From contig NC_054749.1 of the NCBI RefSeq assembly GCF_018143015.1, positions 29,596,411 to 29,660,410 of the forward strand: a stretch of DNA of 64,000 nt, written 5' to 3'. This DNA comes from Lytechinus variegatus. Taxonomy: Eukaryota > Echinodermata > Echinoidea > Temnopleuroida > Toxopneustidae. The notes under the pieces were generated by a model. That model was given only the letters and a program-made list of their open reading frames with translations. It was not told where the DNA came from and made no database searches. Of this stretch, positions 11,851 to 23,469 are shown one piece after another. Position numbers and translations under genes: made by a program. Positions within the stretch are counted from its first letter, which is position 1. Each line of letters opens with the position of its first letter.

Positions 11851-12571
11851 TATACGCTATAATTTTTTTTTATTCGTGACATCATATGCGAGCAGTTTTT
11901 ACATATCGTATGGGGAAAAAACAATTAAAATGTCATATTCTCAGAAAACTGAATTTTTTTTTTTGTTGTACCATCAGTATATCAATAATACACAAATGAT
12001 TTCACATCCGCTCCTTAAAAGAAAGAAAAAAGTAATCACGAATCATTAACAATAAAAAAGAAATCTATGCATTTTATATTACATAACACACGTACGGGGC
12101 AGCTGCTCGTTTATGGAGACACAAATCAAAAACTTGACTTTCTTAATCTTTAATGGATTTCCTCAAATCTTCACCAATATTTTTTGTTATTTTTACAATA
12201 ACATTTTCGTTAGGGTGAACTTCCCTAAATTGTATTAAAAGTTTGAATGGAGAAACTAGTTGGATCGGTGAAGTATAAATCCCTTAAAACAATCTTGGAT
12301 CTTTCGGGCATTTTGCATAGTGCACTGGAAAAAAGGCAATTTCTAGATGCCTATTATTGAAGTTGTATGAAAAAGGTATAAGCTTATACACAAAATAATC
12401 ATCTTGGCTTGCCTTTCCCCATAGTTGTCAAGCGCCCTCTCTTGCTAACTACATACATGTGTCCTAGAAACTGATCTGGATCACGGAAATAAAAAACTTT
12501 TCCGTGATCTGGATCTGTGCGGCGCAGCCCCGGTTGCCGGGGGGGGGAGCGGTGGTACTCACTAAATAAGG
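11851..12571. other. AT-rich intergenic DNA without recognisable gene
   Basis: No exon or clear repeat boundary. The end of the preceding unit array fades out near 11850, and a G-rich run at 12535-12550 leads into the next element. Confidence 0.4.
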
Positions 12572-13596
12572 CATACGGGGATGTGCCGCTGGAATGGGTC
12601 GCTTTTTTGGAAGAAATCCCTAAACATAGGGTACGATTTTATGCTGGAAAGTCCCTAAACATAACCCCAATTTTTAGATACTGGCCTTAACCCTATCTAG
12701 GCCGGGGGGGGGGGGCTCCGAGGCCCCCCTCAACAAATCGCGCGATATTTTCGCCGTGCGAAATTTTTTGACCGCGCCGCTCGCTGACTTTTTACTTTCA
12801 AGTCTTGCGCAACTTTTGAGACCAATTTTGCGTCACCCAGGTATGTGGTTCCGAAATTACGCAACATTATGTAAGTGCATGTCAGACCGAAAATTGCTCA
12901 TAAACGTGATTTCGTGTACAAAGTCAATGCAAATTGTGTTTTCAACCAAAATTCATAAATGTATGATTATTTTTAGTTTTGCTTGTCTAAATGTATTCAT
13001 TTTATGCTTTTTATGATCACAGAAGAGTCCCCAACAAATTTCATTGAAAAAAACAATGAAAAACCAAAGGTCAAAAAACAAAGAAATACATAAGAAATTG
13101 CAAAAAACAATATAATACATAAGAAAACGATTTGATATCACAATTTTTTTCATGTACACTTGCTAAAGACACCACAAAGAGTTTCTATACCAAAAATTAG
13201 TACATTTGGAGCTTTATTTAGGGAGTTAGAGGAAAAAGTATGATTTCGCATACTAATTACGCATAAATTAGCATAATCACTTAATAACAATTCGCATGAA
13301 ATAAATTACTATACGATCTTGTAGATTATGTCCCAGGCGACCCGCGTGCCAATTTTCGGCGCGATCGCGCGGTCGACGGCCGAGATCTTAGGGGGGGGGC
13401 CTGGGAGGCCCCCCCGGCCATAGGAACTCCCAAAATACCCCAGCCTAGATAGGGTTAAACACGAGTCCATAGCTCCTCCAATTTTGGGTGATAACCTTGT
13501 CAAATTTTAATGAATCCTTAACAAAGGGTACCTTTTTAGCCAAATTGACTCATAAATATGGGTATGGGTTTTGAACATTCAGCCGCACATCCCCCC
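12572..13596. mobile_element. Transposon fragment with GGGGATGTGC ends, split by a piggyBac-like element
   Basis: GGGGATGTGCCGCTG near 12577-12591 is inverted as CAGCCGCACATCCCC near 13580-13594. The inner text CCCTAAACAT / CTTAACAAAGGGTACC resembles the interior of 9904-10457. Exact ends and target duplication are unresolved. It is interrupted by 12691-13454. Confidence 0.5.
12691..13454. mobile_element. piggyBac-like MITE at duplicated TTAA
   Basis: Ends CCCTATCTAGGCCGGGG and complement CCCTATCTAGGCTGGGG, each next to a TTAA (12687-12690, 13455-13458). CCC-starting ends at TTAA fit piggyBac. The flanking sub-ends are CpG-rich (GCGCGATATTTTCGCC, GGCGCGATCGCGCGG). No intact transposase; the longest frames are short. 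Confidence 0.8.
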
Positions 13597-13847
13597 ATCA
13601 TTTTTAAAAACTTCAGGCTCCTTACTTTATCAAAAGAATATACATTATCTGGACAGAACAATGTTCCCTCAGTGACCAATCATTTTGAAAATTGAGACAG
13701 TTTCATTTTCTTCACTCGTTTCATCATTCTGCTCCTTACCTCCCTTATTTTTCACTCCCTCTTTCACTCCCTGTCATCCCCTCTCTTCATTTCTCTCCCT
13801 CCTTCTCTCTTTTAAAAGTGTCATCAGACCTAAATTTCTTAAATTAA

Positions 13848-16800
13848 AGGGATGGTCCAGGCTGAAAATATTTATATCTTAATACATAGAGAAGAATTCA
13901 CTGAGCAAAATGCCCAAAATGACAAAAATCGTATAACAAAGTTATTGTTTAGCAATATTTTGTTGAAACAGTTGTCATGAATATTCATTAGGTGGGCTGA
14001 TGATGTCACATCCCCACTTTCCGTTTTCTTATGTTATTACATAATTTTTTCATTATTTCATACTTGTGGTCATTTTCAAACGTGAGTGACACGACAATCG
14101 GAGAGGTTTAAGGGCTCATATCTTCAAACTTAAAGGTTATGAATCAATCATGACTACTATATTATATACAATGTAGGACTGGCATGGGCCACTGCGATTT
14201 TGATTTGAATTCAACAATTCGTTTAGTAGATATGATTAAAAAACGGTGCGTGAGTGACACGACAAATTTTGGACATGGGTTTCTGACCACTAAGACATAT
14301 GGTTGGATTCGTGCCCAAGTAGTTGTCATGGAGTACTGTGAGTACCAGTAAATCTACATAAATAGTGTACCTATCTAACACATATAGTCAAAATCAGTCA
14401 AACCTTCTCTATGGAAAATGGTACCTTCCTATATACCGTGAGTGACACGACATCCAAAACGTGAGTGACACGACAAGTGCAAAAATACAACATTTATCTC
14501 AACATTGAAAGTATTTTTTGCATGATCTAGAAGAGTAAAATACCATTAACCAAAAAACAAGCTTAATTACATAATAACTGCTTTCTTTAAAGTTCATAAT
14601 ATGTCATCCTGATTTTTATTCTTGGTTTATGGTCATATTTGCCCATCAACTAACATTCCCTATACCATACGACATTGTCACACTAGGGCTTCTACCACTC
14701 TCCTCTTTAGAGGAGGAGGGGACACTTGAAGGAGGTGTTATGAGGTCTTGGCATTGACATCAACTCAAACATTCTTTTTGTGGCCTGATATCATTCAAAA
14801 CTTTAACTCTTTCTGAAAGTTTACAGGTTCATACAATTCAGCATCCACAACGGACGGAATAATTTTTCCTTGTAAGAAAGGTATTCTCAATAGTCACATC
14901 ATCTGGCATGGTCTGGTAGCCAATGATGTCATGTATGACTCCTTTTTCTTGAAATATTGGATTACAATATTATCCTCCTTTAATATTTTAGGCATTGTCC
15001 AAATAGGACATGGCAGTTTCAATGTTTTTTTGGTACCAAACCCCAATCACGTTGCTGCACACTTCAGATGGACTATCAGCAAATCCTTGAGAAACTTGGG
15101 AATTCATCTCAACAAGCATAGGTTTTCTCCTGAACACTGCTTGTATGTGGACCCTCCCAAGGCAGTACATGTACTGTAGGCACTGTACCAAAATTCAGAG
15201 CTATGCTTTTAGCTGGAATCTTGTAAGCACCTTTTCATTGCTAATTATTTGATCATATACCATACCACGGGAATCCAGGGAAAGCCACAAGGTGAAAGAC
15301 GCAGTCAGTACCTGATTCTTGCAGTCTGCTACTATTACATAACAACTACAAGTTATTAGCCTTTCCTTTTCTAAGCCCTTGGATGTCACACTAAAATCCA
15401 ATTCAGCATCCGAACCAGGCTCCCTTTATACCTCAATAGCTTTTTCCCCTCGAGGTCCAGCTCTGTTCTTACCAGGGTACCCCCCCCCCAAAAAAAAATT
15501 GATCTACGGGTACATGGCAACCCATCCAAAGTTGCTCAAATTGGTTGGGACTTGTTGGGACCTACATGAACATGCATCATTTTGTTGTAATGAATATGTG
15601 TAAATGCAAACCTGCTCTGAACACACATTGGCCCGCTTACGGTAATTTGCTGTTCAGACCCTACATGTAGTTAATCACTAGCGGTATGAATGGTGGCCGA
15701 ACAAATAATGATTTTGAACTTGGCATGTACATGTAGCTGCTTCAAGCAATATCCAAAATGTTCTATCAAATCTCAGTACATTCTCACCTGAAATGTTTAT
15801 GTTTTCTTGCAAATTTGTTTATTTCATGTCCTGGAATACCAGCTTTATGGCAAATGAAAAGGTTGATTTAATCAATCAGAAGGAAAAGAAAAATATTTTC
15901 TTTTCCGAATTTGAAAAAATGTTTGGTGTTCATGGTGATCTCTTATATCTCATGTACACTACTTTACCACTAAATTTCTTCAAATTTAAAAAAAGGATCC
16001 CTGACTTTTCTAAAGCTCTATGAGTATAACAAAGAAATAACATTGCTCAAAAGAAAGGTGAACTTTCTGTTCATTTCTGTAAATGGAGACAGAGAATGTT
16101 CGAGTAATACCTACATGTAGGTATGACTTGAAACGTCACCATCACCAACCCTTTATGCATTGTAAATATGTCCTTTGCTAAAGTATAGTGGTTTTTCTCT
16201 TGATACATTCATAATTTTGTGTTGATTGATTATGTTGTTATATTCTTAATCACAGTACATTCACCATAATATGAATTAGGATCCGAGTCTTCACACCAAT
16301 GGAAAATTGTCAGGATTTTTAAACCAAGGCAACCACGGAGAGGAGAGAAAATAGATGAACTCAAATGTCAAATTCAATATTTCCATAAAAAAGAGTAAAA
16401 TTAGGAAGATGGAGGAAATTATTAGCCTAAAATAGGCCTAAATGATGTCAGGAACAACATTTTGACTGTATCCCTGGTAAAGCGCTTCAAAAATTACTGG
16501 ATGTCCTTTTTTATACACAATATAATACCGTGAGTGACACAACATTTCGTGAGTGACACGACATTGTGAGTGACACGACACAACTTTAACAGTTAATTTT
16601 AGCTTTACCTTAACACATTGGACCAAGTAACTTTATATACAATAAGGTACAGATAAACTGTATTTGCTCCAGTACTGGGATAAATTGATTATCAGAATAC
16701 ACAGCTCTAGAAAACTTTATGCATTTAAAACGTGAGTGACACGACAACCAGTTTTGAAAACTTCGAAACAAATTTTTTTTCAGAAAAACACTTCACAGAA

Positions 16801-17438
16801 TTTTTTTTTTGCTATTTAGGAGTTAGATACAATACACAGCTTGTATCTTGCCAACAAATGTGCTTCTAATACAAATTTTATATTGTGATAGGCAATATGT
16901 GAATTTTAATGCAAAAATCAACATTTTGTAACATTTAATTTCCCTTGCATAAAATTCACTGTATCTCAAGACATAATTGATACTTTTATGTAAATGAAAT
17001 GGAAAAATATACTTTAAGATGTCTAGTTTAAAAAAACATTGATGCCTAATGATTTCTACCAAGTTTTAATTTTCACCCTCATGTCCACTTTTGTTTGAAA
17101 ATGACCTAGTGTGAATAATGTCTCCCTTATAATGAAAGAAGTTGCAGCAATAAATATCTAATGCAATAAATCAGTTGTCAATCCAAATTTTCTAGTTCTG
17201 GGAGGAAAAAATTTGAATAAACCTAATTTCATATAATAAAATACATAAGAACAAGTGGGGATGTGACATCATCAGCCCACCTTATGAATATTCATGAAGA
17301 CTGTTTTCACAAAATATTGCTTAACTTTACAATTTAATAATGTTATTTGTTATCCGATTATGATGAAATTTTGGCATTTTGCTCAGTGAATTCTACTCTA
17401 TTTATAAGCTATAAATACTTTCAGCCCGGACCATCCCT
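13848..17438. mobile_element. 3.6-kb TTAA transposon with eight GTGAGTGACACGACA words
   Basis: Terminal inverted repeats of roughly 170 bp begin AGGGATGGTCCAGGCTGAAA on the left and AGGGATGGTCCGGGCTGAAA on the complement of the right, both next to TTAA (13844-13847, 17439-17442). AGGG ends at TTAA suggest Kolobok. The word GTGAGTGACACGACA, or a one-base variant, occurs at about 14081, 14249, 14437, 14460, 16529, 16548, 16566 and 16731, all in the same orientation, four near each end. The middle (14500-16500) holds only short open frames that I do not recognise, so the copy looks non-autonomous. Confidence 0.8.
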
Positions 17439-17885
17439 TTAATGCTGTTTTCATACCAATCATACACTATCATTATAACAATAAAGCATTCAAATTCATT
17501 TAACACCTTACAAATAATGTGAAAAAGAATGGATTTTAGATATTCATCATCTGAAAATTATCATACAGAATTCATATCATAGACAAAAATAATCAACATA
17601 TGAATTCTTTACAGAAATCTTTATAGAAATATGCTCACAATAAAAGTGTATAAAATAGTGAATAGATTTTAATCATTATATCTAACATTCGCTTGAAGCA
17701 GATTCTCATACAGGTTATGTATAGGGCAAGTGAGGGAGATTTTCTTCAAACAAATTTGAGTCTATTTACCATAAAATTTAACAACTGGACATGTCAGACT
17801 GAAAAAAAGAAATTTCTGGAAATATCACTGGTAAATAGTCATTGCTCATGAAACAGTAAAAGTCCCATTTCAACATAGTCAACAC

Positions 17886-18041
17886 CAGGGGCCGCGGAAG
17901 TGGGGGGTGGGGGCTGGAGGGGCTTCAGCCACCCCCACTTTTTTTCCCAAACCTGTACAAAAACATAAAAATGACCATAAGATTGTGATTTCTTGCATGG
18001 TCAGCCCCCCCCCCACTTTGAAAACTGTTCCGCGGACTCTG
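17886..18041. mobile_element. Short GC-rich MITE with CCGCGGAA ends
   Basis: CAGGGGCCGCGGAA at the left is inverted as TTCCGCGGACTCTG at the right, enclosing a G-rich then C-rich interior. AACAC flanks both sides (17881-17885, 18042-18046). hAT-like ends, but only a 5-bp duplication is seen. Confidence 0.55.
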
Positions 18042-18148
18042 AACACTATATGATCCATCGGAAGTAGATGGTAAATTATACTGGCACTGAATCAAGGGAA
18101 TTTTTTTTTTTCAAAGACCACTAGTATACAAATAATGAATGTTTATGA

Positions 18149-18597
18149 GTGCAATGGACTTAATACTTCATGAGGTGAAAGATGAAACAATCCATTCAAC
18201 AAGGCATAGCCGAGTTGAATGGATCATTACTTCATCTTTCACTGACTAAATATTCTGTCCATTGCATGAATGAAAAAAAAAATCATTATTTGGTTTATAT
18301 GACACCTAAAAATTGATATTTTCTTTCATATAAAATTTATGAATTTCGATACAGTACATGCTCATGCAGTGCGAGTTCTGTCTGTTGTTATGTCATTACA
18401 ACATGCGCACTGCCGGTGCCTGCAGCTGCAGCAGCCTCGGTGCACGCGTGCAATGGACAAAACCGTATGGATCCAAAATTGCAAAATGAATGGATCCGAA
18501 ATTGCACGGTTGATGACGTCATTGCAAAATGGGCTGAATGAACGATATCGAACAACCAATCAAATCACAAGGATCTATATAGGTGTCATATAAATTT
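18149..18597. mobile_element. Two adjacent hairpin modules (MITE-like)
   Basis: At 18149-18270 a long hairpin pairs GCAATGGACTTAATACTTCA with a later TATTCTGTCCATTGC and CCATTCAAC with GTTGAATGG. At 18294-18597 TTTATATGACACCTA is inverted as TAGGTGTCATATAAA, enclosing a GC-rich core that repeats GCAATGGAC. Both resemble palindromic MITEs. It lies in the 3' flank of the thioredoxin gene. Confidence 0.5.
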
Positions 18598-19311
18598 TTA
18601 TAATAAAGATACATGTTCTGTTCAATGGCATCAACACACTGACTGCATACGAGTTTTGTGCAAGGTTAGATCCATCCACATAGCAAATAAAGGAAAAAAA
18701 TCTGTTACAAATCACAGACTTCAGATCTGCTAAACTAATTGGGACCTTTCATTTTAATTTGACTCTGTCCCAGGCTTCCATCTCAGCTGTCAACTGAGAC
18801 ACAAATCTGTATGCGTGATGCCTGTTACATACATCAACATATCTTTAATCAACATATTTTAATGTTTATTTTGCACGATTTTGCCACTTCATTGATTAAG
18901 ATAAGAATAGGGCCATTCAGAAAGGAAAGCTGGTAAAGTTTTTAACTACTTGGCGTAAACCCATTTTGTCTTATTTCCAGATGACATAACACCAGGAAGG
19001 CTATTCGAATATCTACTTTTATATAAAGTGGTTCAGATCATCTCTTGAGCTTGTCTTTTTCAAATATTTGTCAGTAATTTCTTTAATTTTCAAGAATAGT
19101 CTTCATTTTATAATCTATAAATACCGAGTATACAGTTCACTGAATCAAATTTGACTGTTGTTCATAATCCGCTCTTTGGCAAAATTATAACTATCCTATC
19201 ACAATCTTGCAAAATCATCTATAATAGTCAAGTCAAGATAATTTTCTCTTCTTCAATTGTCAAAGAGAATTTTACCAGTTCATGAAAGCCAGTCTCAATG
19301 GATGTCCTTTT
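18598..19311 (-). other. Probable 3' UTR and downstream region of the mitochondrial thioredoxin gene
   Basis: No coding signal. Minus-strand AATAAA occurs at about 18858-18863, a possible polyadenylation signal about 450 nt after the stop; this is weak evidence in AT-rich DNA. Confidence 0.35.
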
Positions 19312-21145
19312 TCATGTGAGTAGTTTTTCTACAAAAGCCTCCACCTTGTCCTGGCTCTGATAACCAATGAACTTAGACACCTTCTGACCCCCCTTAAAGG
19401 CCATCACTGTGGGTACGGAGTCCACTCCAAAGCCGATGGCGAGGTCTTGGAGTTCATCAATGTCAACCTTGGCTAGCTTGACCTGACCCTTGGTGTTCTG
19501 CAGGACTGTGTCAAGGACTGGAGCGAGAGCCTTGCAGGGGTTGCACCATCTGTGGGTGGATAATGATCATTGTACAGGGTGCGTCAGGAACAGGAAACAT
19601 AACTTCATCATTTTAAAATTACATAAACCCTGACCTTCAACTTCCATGTTGTTCCATGAGTGTGCTGAAACCAAATAATTGAGTCATAATTAAAGTTTGA
19701 TGTCCTAAAAGCACAACTCATTATTAAGGATACTTTGATACCATGCATCACTGAGCAACAATGATCTGAAAATATTATTCAACATTGTTGGATGTTCACT
19801 TCACCACTTACAAGCTCAATACATTACACCATGAATAAGGAAAAAATGAGATAGCAAAACAAAACCCAATGCTTCTGTTTCACAGTATGGTTGTTTTTCT
19901 TCATCTGATAACCTCCTACTCTAAAAGAGCATTATTTAGCAAATGCCAGACCTAAAGCATTTCACACAATTTCTTTAACCGAAGCAACATAAATGAAGCA
20001 TTGCTCACAATGGCATTGATTTACAGACACATATCTTACTGACAGTTCACCTACTACAGGTATTCAATGCGCAGTGGAAGAAAAGTCGGGAACCTCTTAC
20101 TGTTTTGCCTACTTGATGGTGTAAGTTTTAAATTGTCTAAGAAACTAATTGTGGTATCATTCAAATTTCATCATTTATTCTTTAAAGAGATTCTAATTTT
20201 TGAAGGGTCACATCCTAAGTATTGCATTGTGGCAGCGGTGGGATAATAACCCATACCATATTATCTGTACAACTGTATGTATGCCATGGTGCAGCAACTG
20301 CTGTCTACTCCCATGAAAACTGAATTATGCATATATGTTCCCTCCCCAGGATGCTTACTCTGCATGGAAGTCAACAATGACCACACATTCACTCTCAAGA
20401 ACCTTCTTCTGGAAGTCATCCCTATCTTGGATGATGAAGTTATTCTCATCAAGGAGATGGCTGCTGTTGTGAAATGGCGCTGAAGAATTGACAAGAATCT
20501 GAGGGAATCTGTACAGGGTTGATAGATAATAGACCGTTAGTAAAAAATTATACATCTTACAACACAACTCACATGAAATTGATATCTTGTAAGCTCTATT
20601 TGTAAGTGATTTGAATCAAATTAAATGATTAATAAACAAAAATAATGAGAATATCAAAATCAAAATAGGTATAAAACTCAGTCATATGGCCCTATTACTT
20701 TGGCAGAATGAAGTTTGAATTAAGATGATCAATAAATAATCCAATAAGTTACATTCACTCTCGTTGCTTAATCTTTCAATCAAGAAGTAGACATCTAGGC
20801 CTAGAATGTATGTAATTTTAGACTTCAAAATTTAAAAAATTTCAGAATAAAGAACAAAGCTTGTTTTACTATTCAAACTTGTGCTTCAGAAATAATGCCC
20901 TCATATAAAACAATAATCATAACACAAAAATGGGTTATAAGTCTGTAGATTACCATATAATAACTTATATGGTAATCTACAGACTACAGTACAGGACACT
21001 AAAAATACCTCTGTACGGCCGGTGCTATTGATGCAGGTTTGAGACCAAGTATCATTGGTCCTGGTCCATGAGAAGCCTTTCTCGCAAAGGTCCAAGCTGT
21101 TGGTCTCATTACTAGCCCTCTGTTCAGGAACAGTCTTGCTGCCAT
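19312..21145 (-). CDS. TXN2: Mitochondrial thioredoxin (three coding exons, complete)
   Basis: Exons: 21145-21009, 20508-20359, 19549-19312; all junctions are GT-AG and in frame, giving 174 aa (human TXN2 has 166). It reduces protein disulfides in the mitochondrial matrix with thioredoxin reductase. Exon 1 encodes a basic, Arg-rich, acid-free leader beginning MAARLFLNRG, a typical matrix-targeting peptide. The thioredoxin fold follows, with VVIVDFHAE before the active site, KVDIDE, and SVPTV with the cis-proline at residue 142. The active site at residues 97-102 reads WCNPCK where thioredoxins normally have WCGPCK; both catalytic cysteines (98 and 101) are present. An acceptor CTTACAG sits 13 nt upstream of the ATG, so the 5' leader continues in at least one upstream non-coding exon. 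Confidence 0.92.
20940..20985. repeat. Perfect 21-bp-arm palindrome in TXN2 intron 1
   Basis: AGTCTGTAGATTACCATATA at 20940-20959 is perfectly complementary to the segment ending at 20985, with a 4-nt loop (20961-20964). On the transcript it starts 23 nt after the intron 1 donor. Confidence 0.9.
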
Positions 21146-21639
21146 TCTTCAAATTGTCCTGTAAGGTTGTATTACAAAATGCAAAAAATTATCACACTAA
21201 TGAAGCTTATTATAGTGAAGGGTAGAAATACTAGAAATTATCCAGTTCCTGTACATCTAGAGCTAGATTTGGCTTATAAAATCAATGAATACCATGAATA
21301 CCAGTTCAGTTTGTGATTTAGGTAGGCCCTATAGACGATTCTTTTATCACTCATCAGAATCAGAAAAGACTGAGCATAATTTTAAACTCAAATTATTAAT
21401 GAACAACATCGTTAGACATGTAGATCTAACTCTAGTAAGACTGACATTAACCCACCAATTATTGACAGAACTGCTGCTTCACTACACAGAAGAGAAGATG
21501 ACCATGATGACATTGCTAACATTTGAAACAGTTTAGTGCCAGTGGTAGTGCAATGCAGTGCATGCCTGGTTATATTCCCCTCCTCAAGTTAACATACGTT
21601 AATTGGGCCTGGGCTATCCTAGGACCTGTCTTTGTCTTT

Positions 21640-22022
21640 CCGTTAATGCCCACAATCATTATTTGATTATTATGGCATATGAACATCAAGATTGACTTGA
21701 ATTTTGCCAGGACCGGCAGGTGCAATACACCGGGTGAACACCCTACTCTTTGACGAATAGTGTATTGGTTTTAAAGTGCATAGGTTGTAACTCTCCTATA
21801 CACGGGACCAACATTTGCGTCCTTTCCGATGGACGGAGTGTTTTCCAACTGCATTCACACCTGCACTGAATAAAGTAGTGAGGCATGCTAACACACAATG
21901 CTATAGCATCAGATTTTTTGTTAGACGCGTTTCGGCATGAGCGGGACTCGAACCCCTCACGTTGAGATCTACGATCTTATCCGAAACATGCGGTCTAACC
22001 GACTGAGCTACGCTGCCTCCCT
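21640..22022 (-). mobile_element. tRNA-derived SINE
   Basis: On the minus strand the head reads as a tRNA-like segment: an A-box-like TAGCTCAGTCGGTTAGA and a B box GGTTCGAGTCCC (about 22010-21945) with a long variable region, as in Leu/Ser tRNAs. The acceptor stem pairs poorly, and about 300 bp of non-tRNA body follows, which suits a SINE better than a functional tRNA gene. The 3' limit is approximate. Confidence 0.6.
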
Positions 22023-22670
22023 AGGCGCATAGGTTAGTATGGCTAGCTACGCTAAATTCCATAGGCTATACCATATATGCTGTGGCAATTCAACACAACT
22101 TATCACTTGTTCACTGCTGGGTCATTCCATGGGGTTGGGGCAAAAATTGTGACATCAGGGTCAAAAAATAGAAATGTAATAAATGAAATGTTTTATTTCT
22201 TATATGTTTCATGGGACAATCCTTCAACTAAATCCACTTACAGGCATTTCATACCACCCTGCATATTGGAGTAAAGTGAGAAATAAGATTTGACAAAATA
22301 CCACCGTTACATGGACATCATTTATCATCCTTACTAAGACTATGCTCTCCCACTGTCAAAATAAAGGGGTTGATCTCCATTACTCTTGATAAATATTTTG
22401 CTAACAACATTGTTAGTCACTTTATTCCACACTTTCCAACATGGCATATATATTTTGAAAGATTTAGCATCAATAAATGGAACTTGATGCTCTGTGTGTA
22501 TACCAGTGCCATGTTCTGTGTCTTTCTTTTTTCTCACCAGTCTAGAAAATTGAATTTATGATGGCATGTAGAACTAAATAGTTGAGAGAAGTCATGCCTC
22601 AACAGAATGGAATATTCTCTTTGGAAAAACTAAACTACTTTTTCTGGCCTAACCTTCTATTTTTGGTGTT

Positions 22671-23469
22671 ACCACCGTTACATGGACATCATGTCTCAGT
22701 AACAGAGGTATACTTAGAAGCAATGTTAAGTTAATGTCCATTAATGGCCATTACACACCAAATTCCACTTCATGCCTTAGAATATTTGCACAAGATCAAT
22801 TGATTACACTAAAGAAAAACATTTGAGTGTCAAATTCTTTGCTAATAAACGCAAATTAAGTTAGAGTTTAAACAAGGAAAAATGTACAAAATTATTGACA
22901 AATTATATTTAAAATCATACTACGATAATCCTCAAGTTTCCACTTCCGTCTACCTCTGGAAACATTTATGTTTCTGCCTAAAGGAAAAAATATGAAACAG
23001 TGCTATCTTATGATCTCCAATTCTTTTTACTTTAAAATAACTCCTTCAAGATATTACTTTCAAATGTACGTACCACCGTTACATGGACATCATGTCTCAG
23101 TAACAGAGGTATACTTTGAAGCATTGCTAAGTTAAGGTCCATTAATGGCCATTAAACACCAAATTCCACTTCATGCCTTAGAATATTTGCACAAGATCAA
23201 TTGATTATACTAAAAAACATTTTTCATGTCAAATTCTTTGCAAATAAAAGCAATTTAAATAAGAGTTTAAACAAAGGAAAAATGTACAAAAATTATTGAT
23301 AAATTTATATTTAAAATAATACTAAGGTAATCCTCAAGGTTCCACTTCCGTCTATCTCTGGAAACAAATGTTTCTGTCTAAAGGGGAAAAACAAGAGTGC
23401 TAGCTTATGATCTCCAAATCTTTATTACTTTAAAATATCTCCTTCACAATATTACTTTCAAATGTACAT
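22671..23469. repeat. 400-bp tandem duplication inside the 22119-26879 element
   Basis: Units 22671-23071 and 23072-23469 begin alike (ACCACCGTTACATGGACATC, then ATGTCTCAGTAACAGAGG) and stay similar throughout with small indels. A third start at 23470 diverges after about 30 bp. Confidence 0.85.

Noticed and set aside
20901-21152. 83-codon minus-strand frame across TXN2 exon 1
   Set aside because: It is an alternative frame of the exon; the in-frame leader MAARLFLNRG joins correctly to the thioredoxin exons, this one does not.
21935-22022. Possible tRNA gene on the minus strand
   Set aside because: A and B boxes are present, but the acceptor stem does not pair well and a non-tRNA body follows, so a SINE head is more likely.
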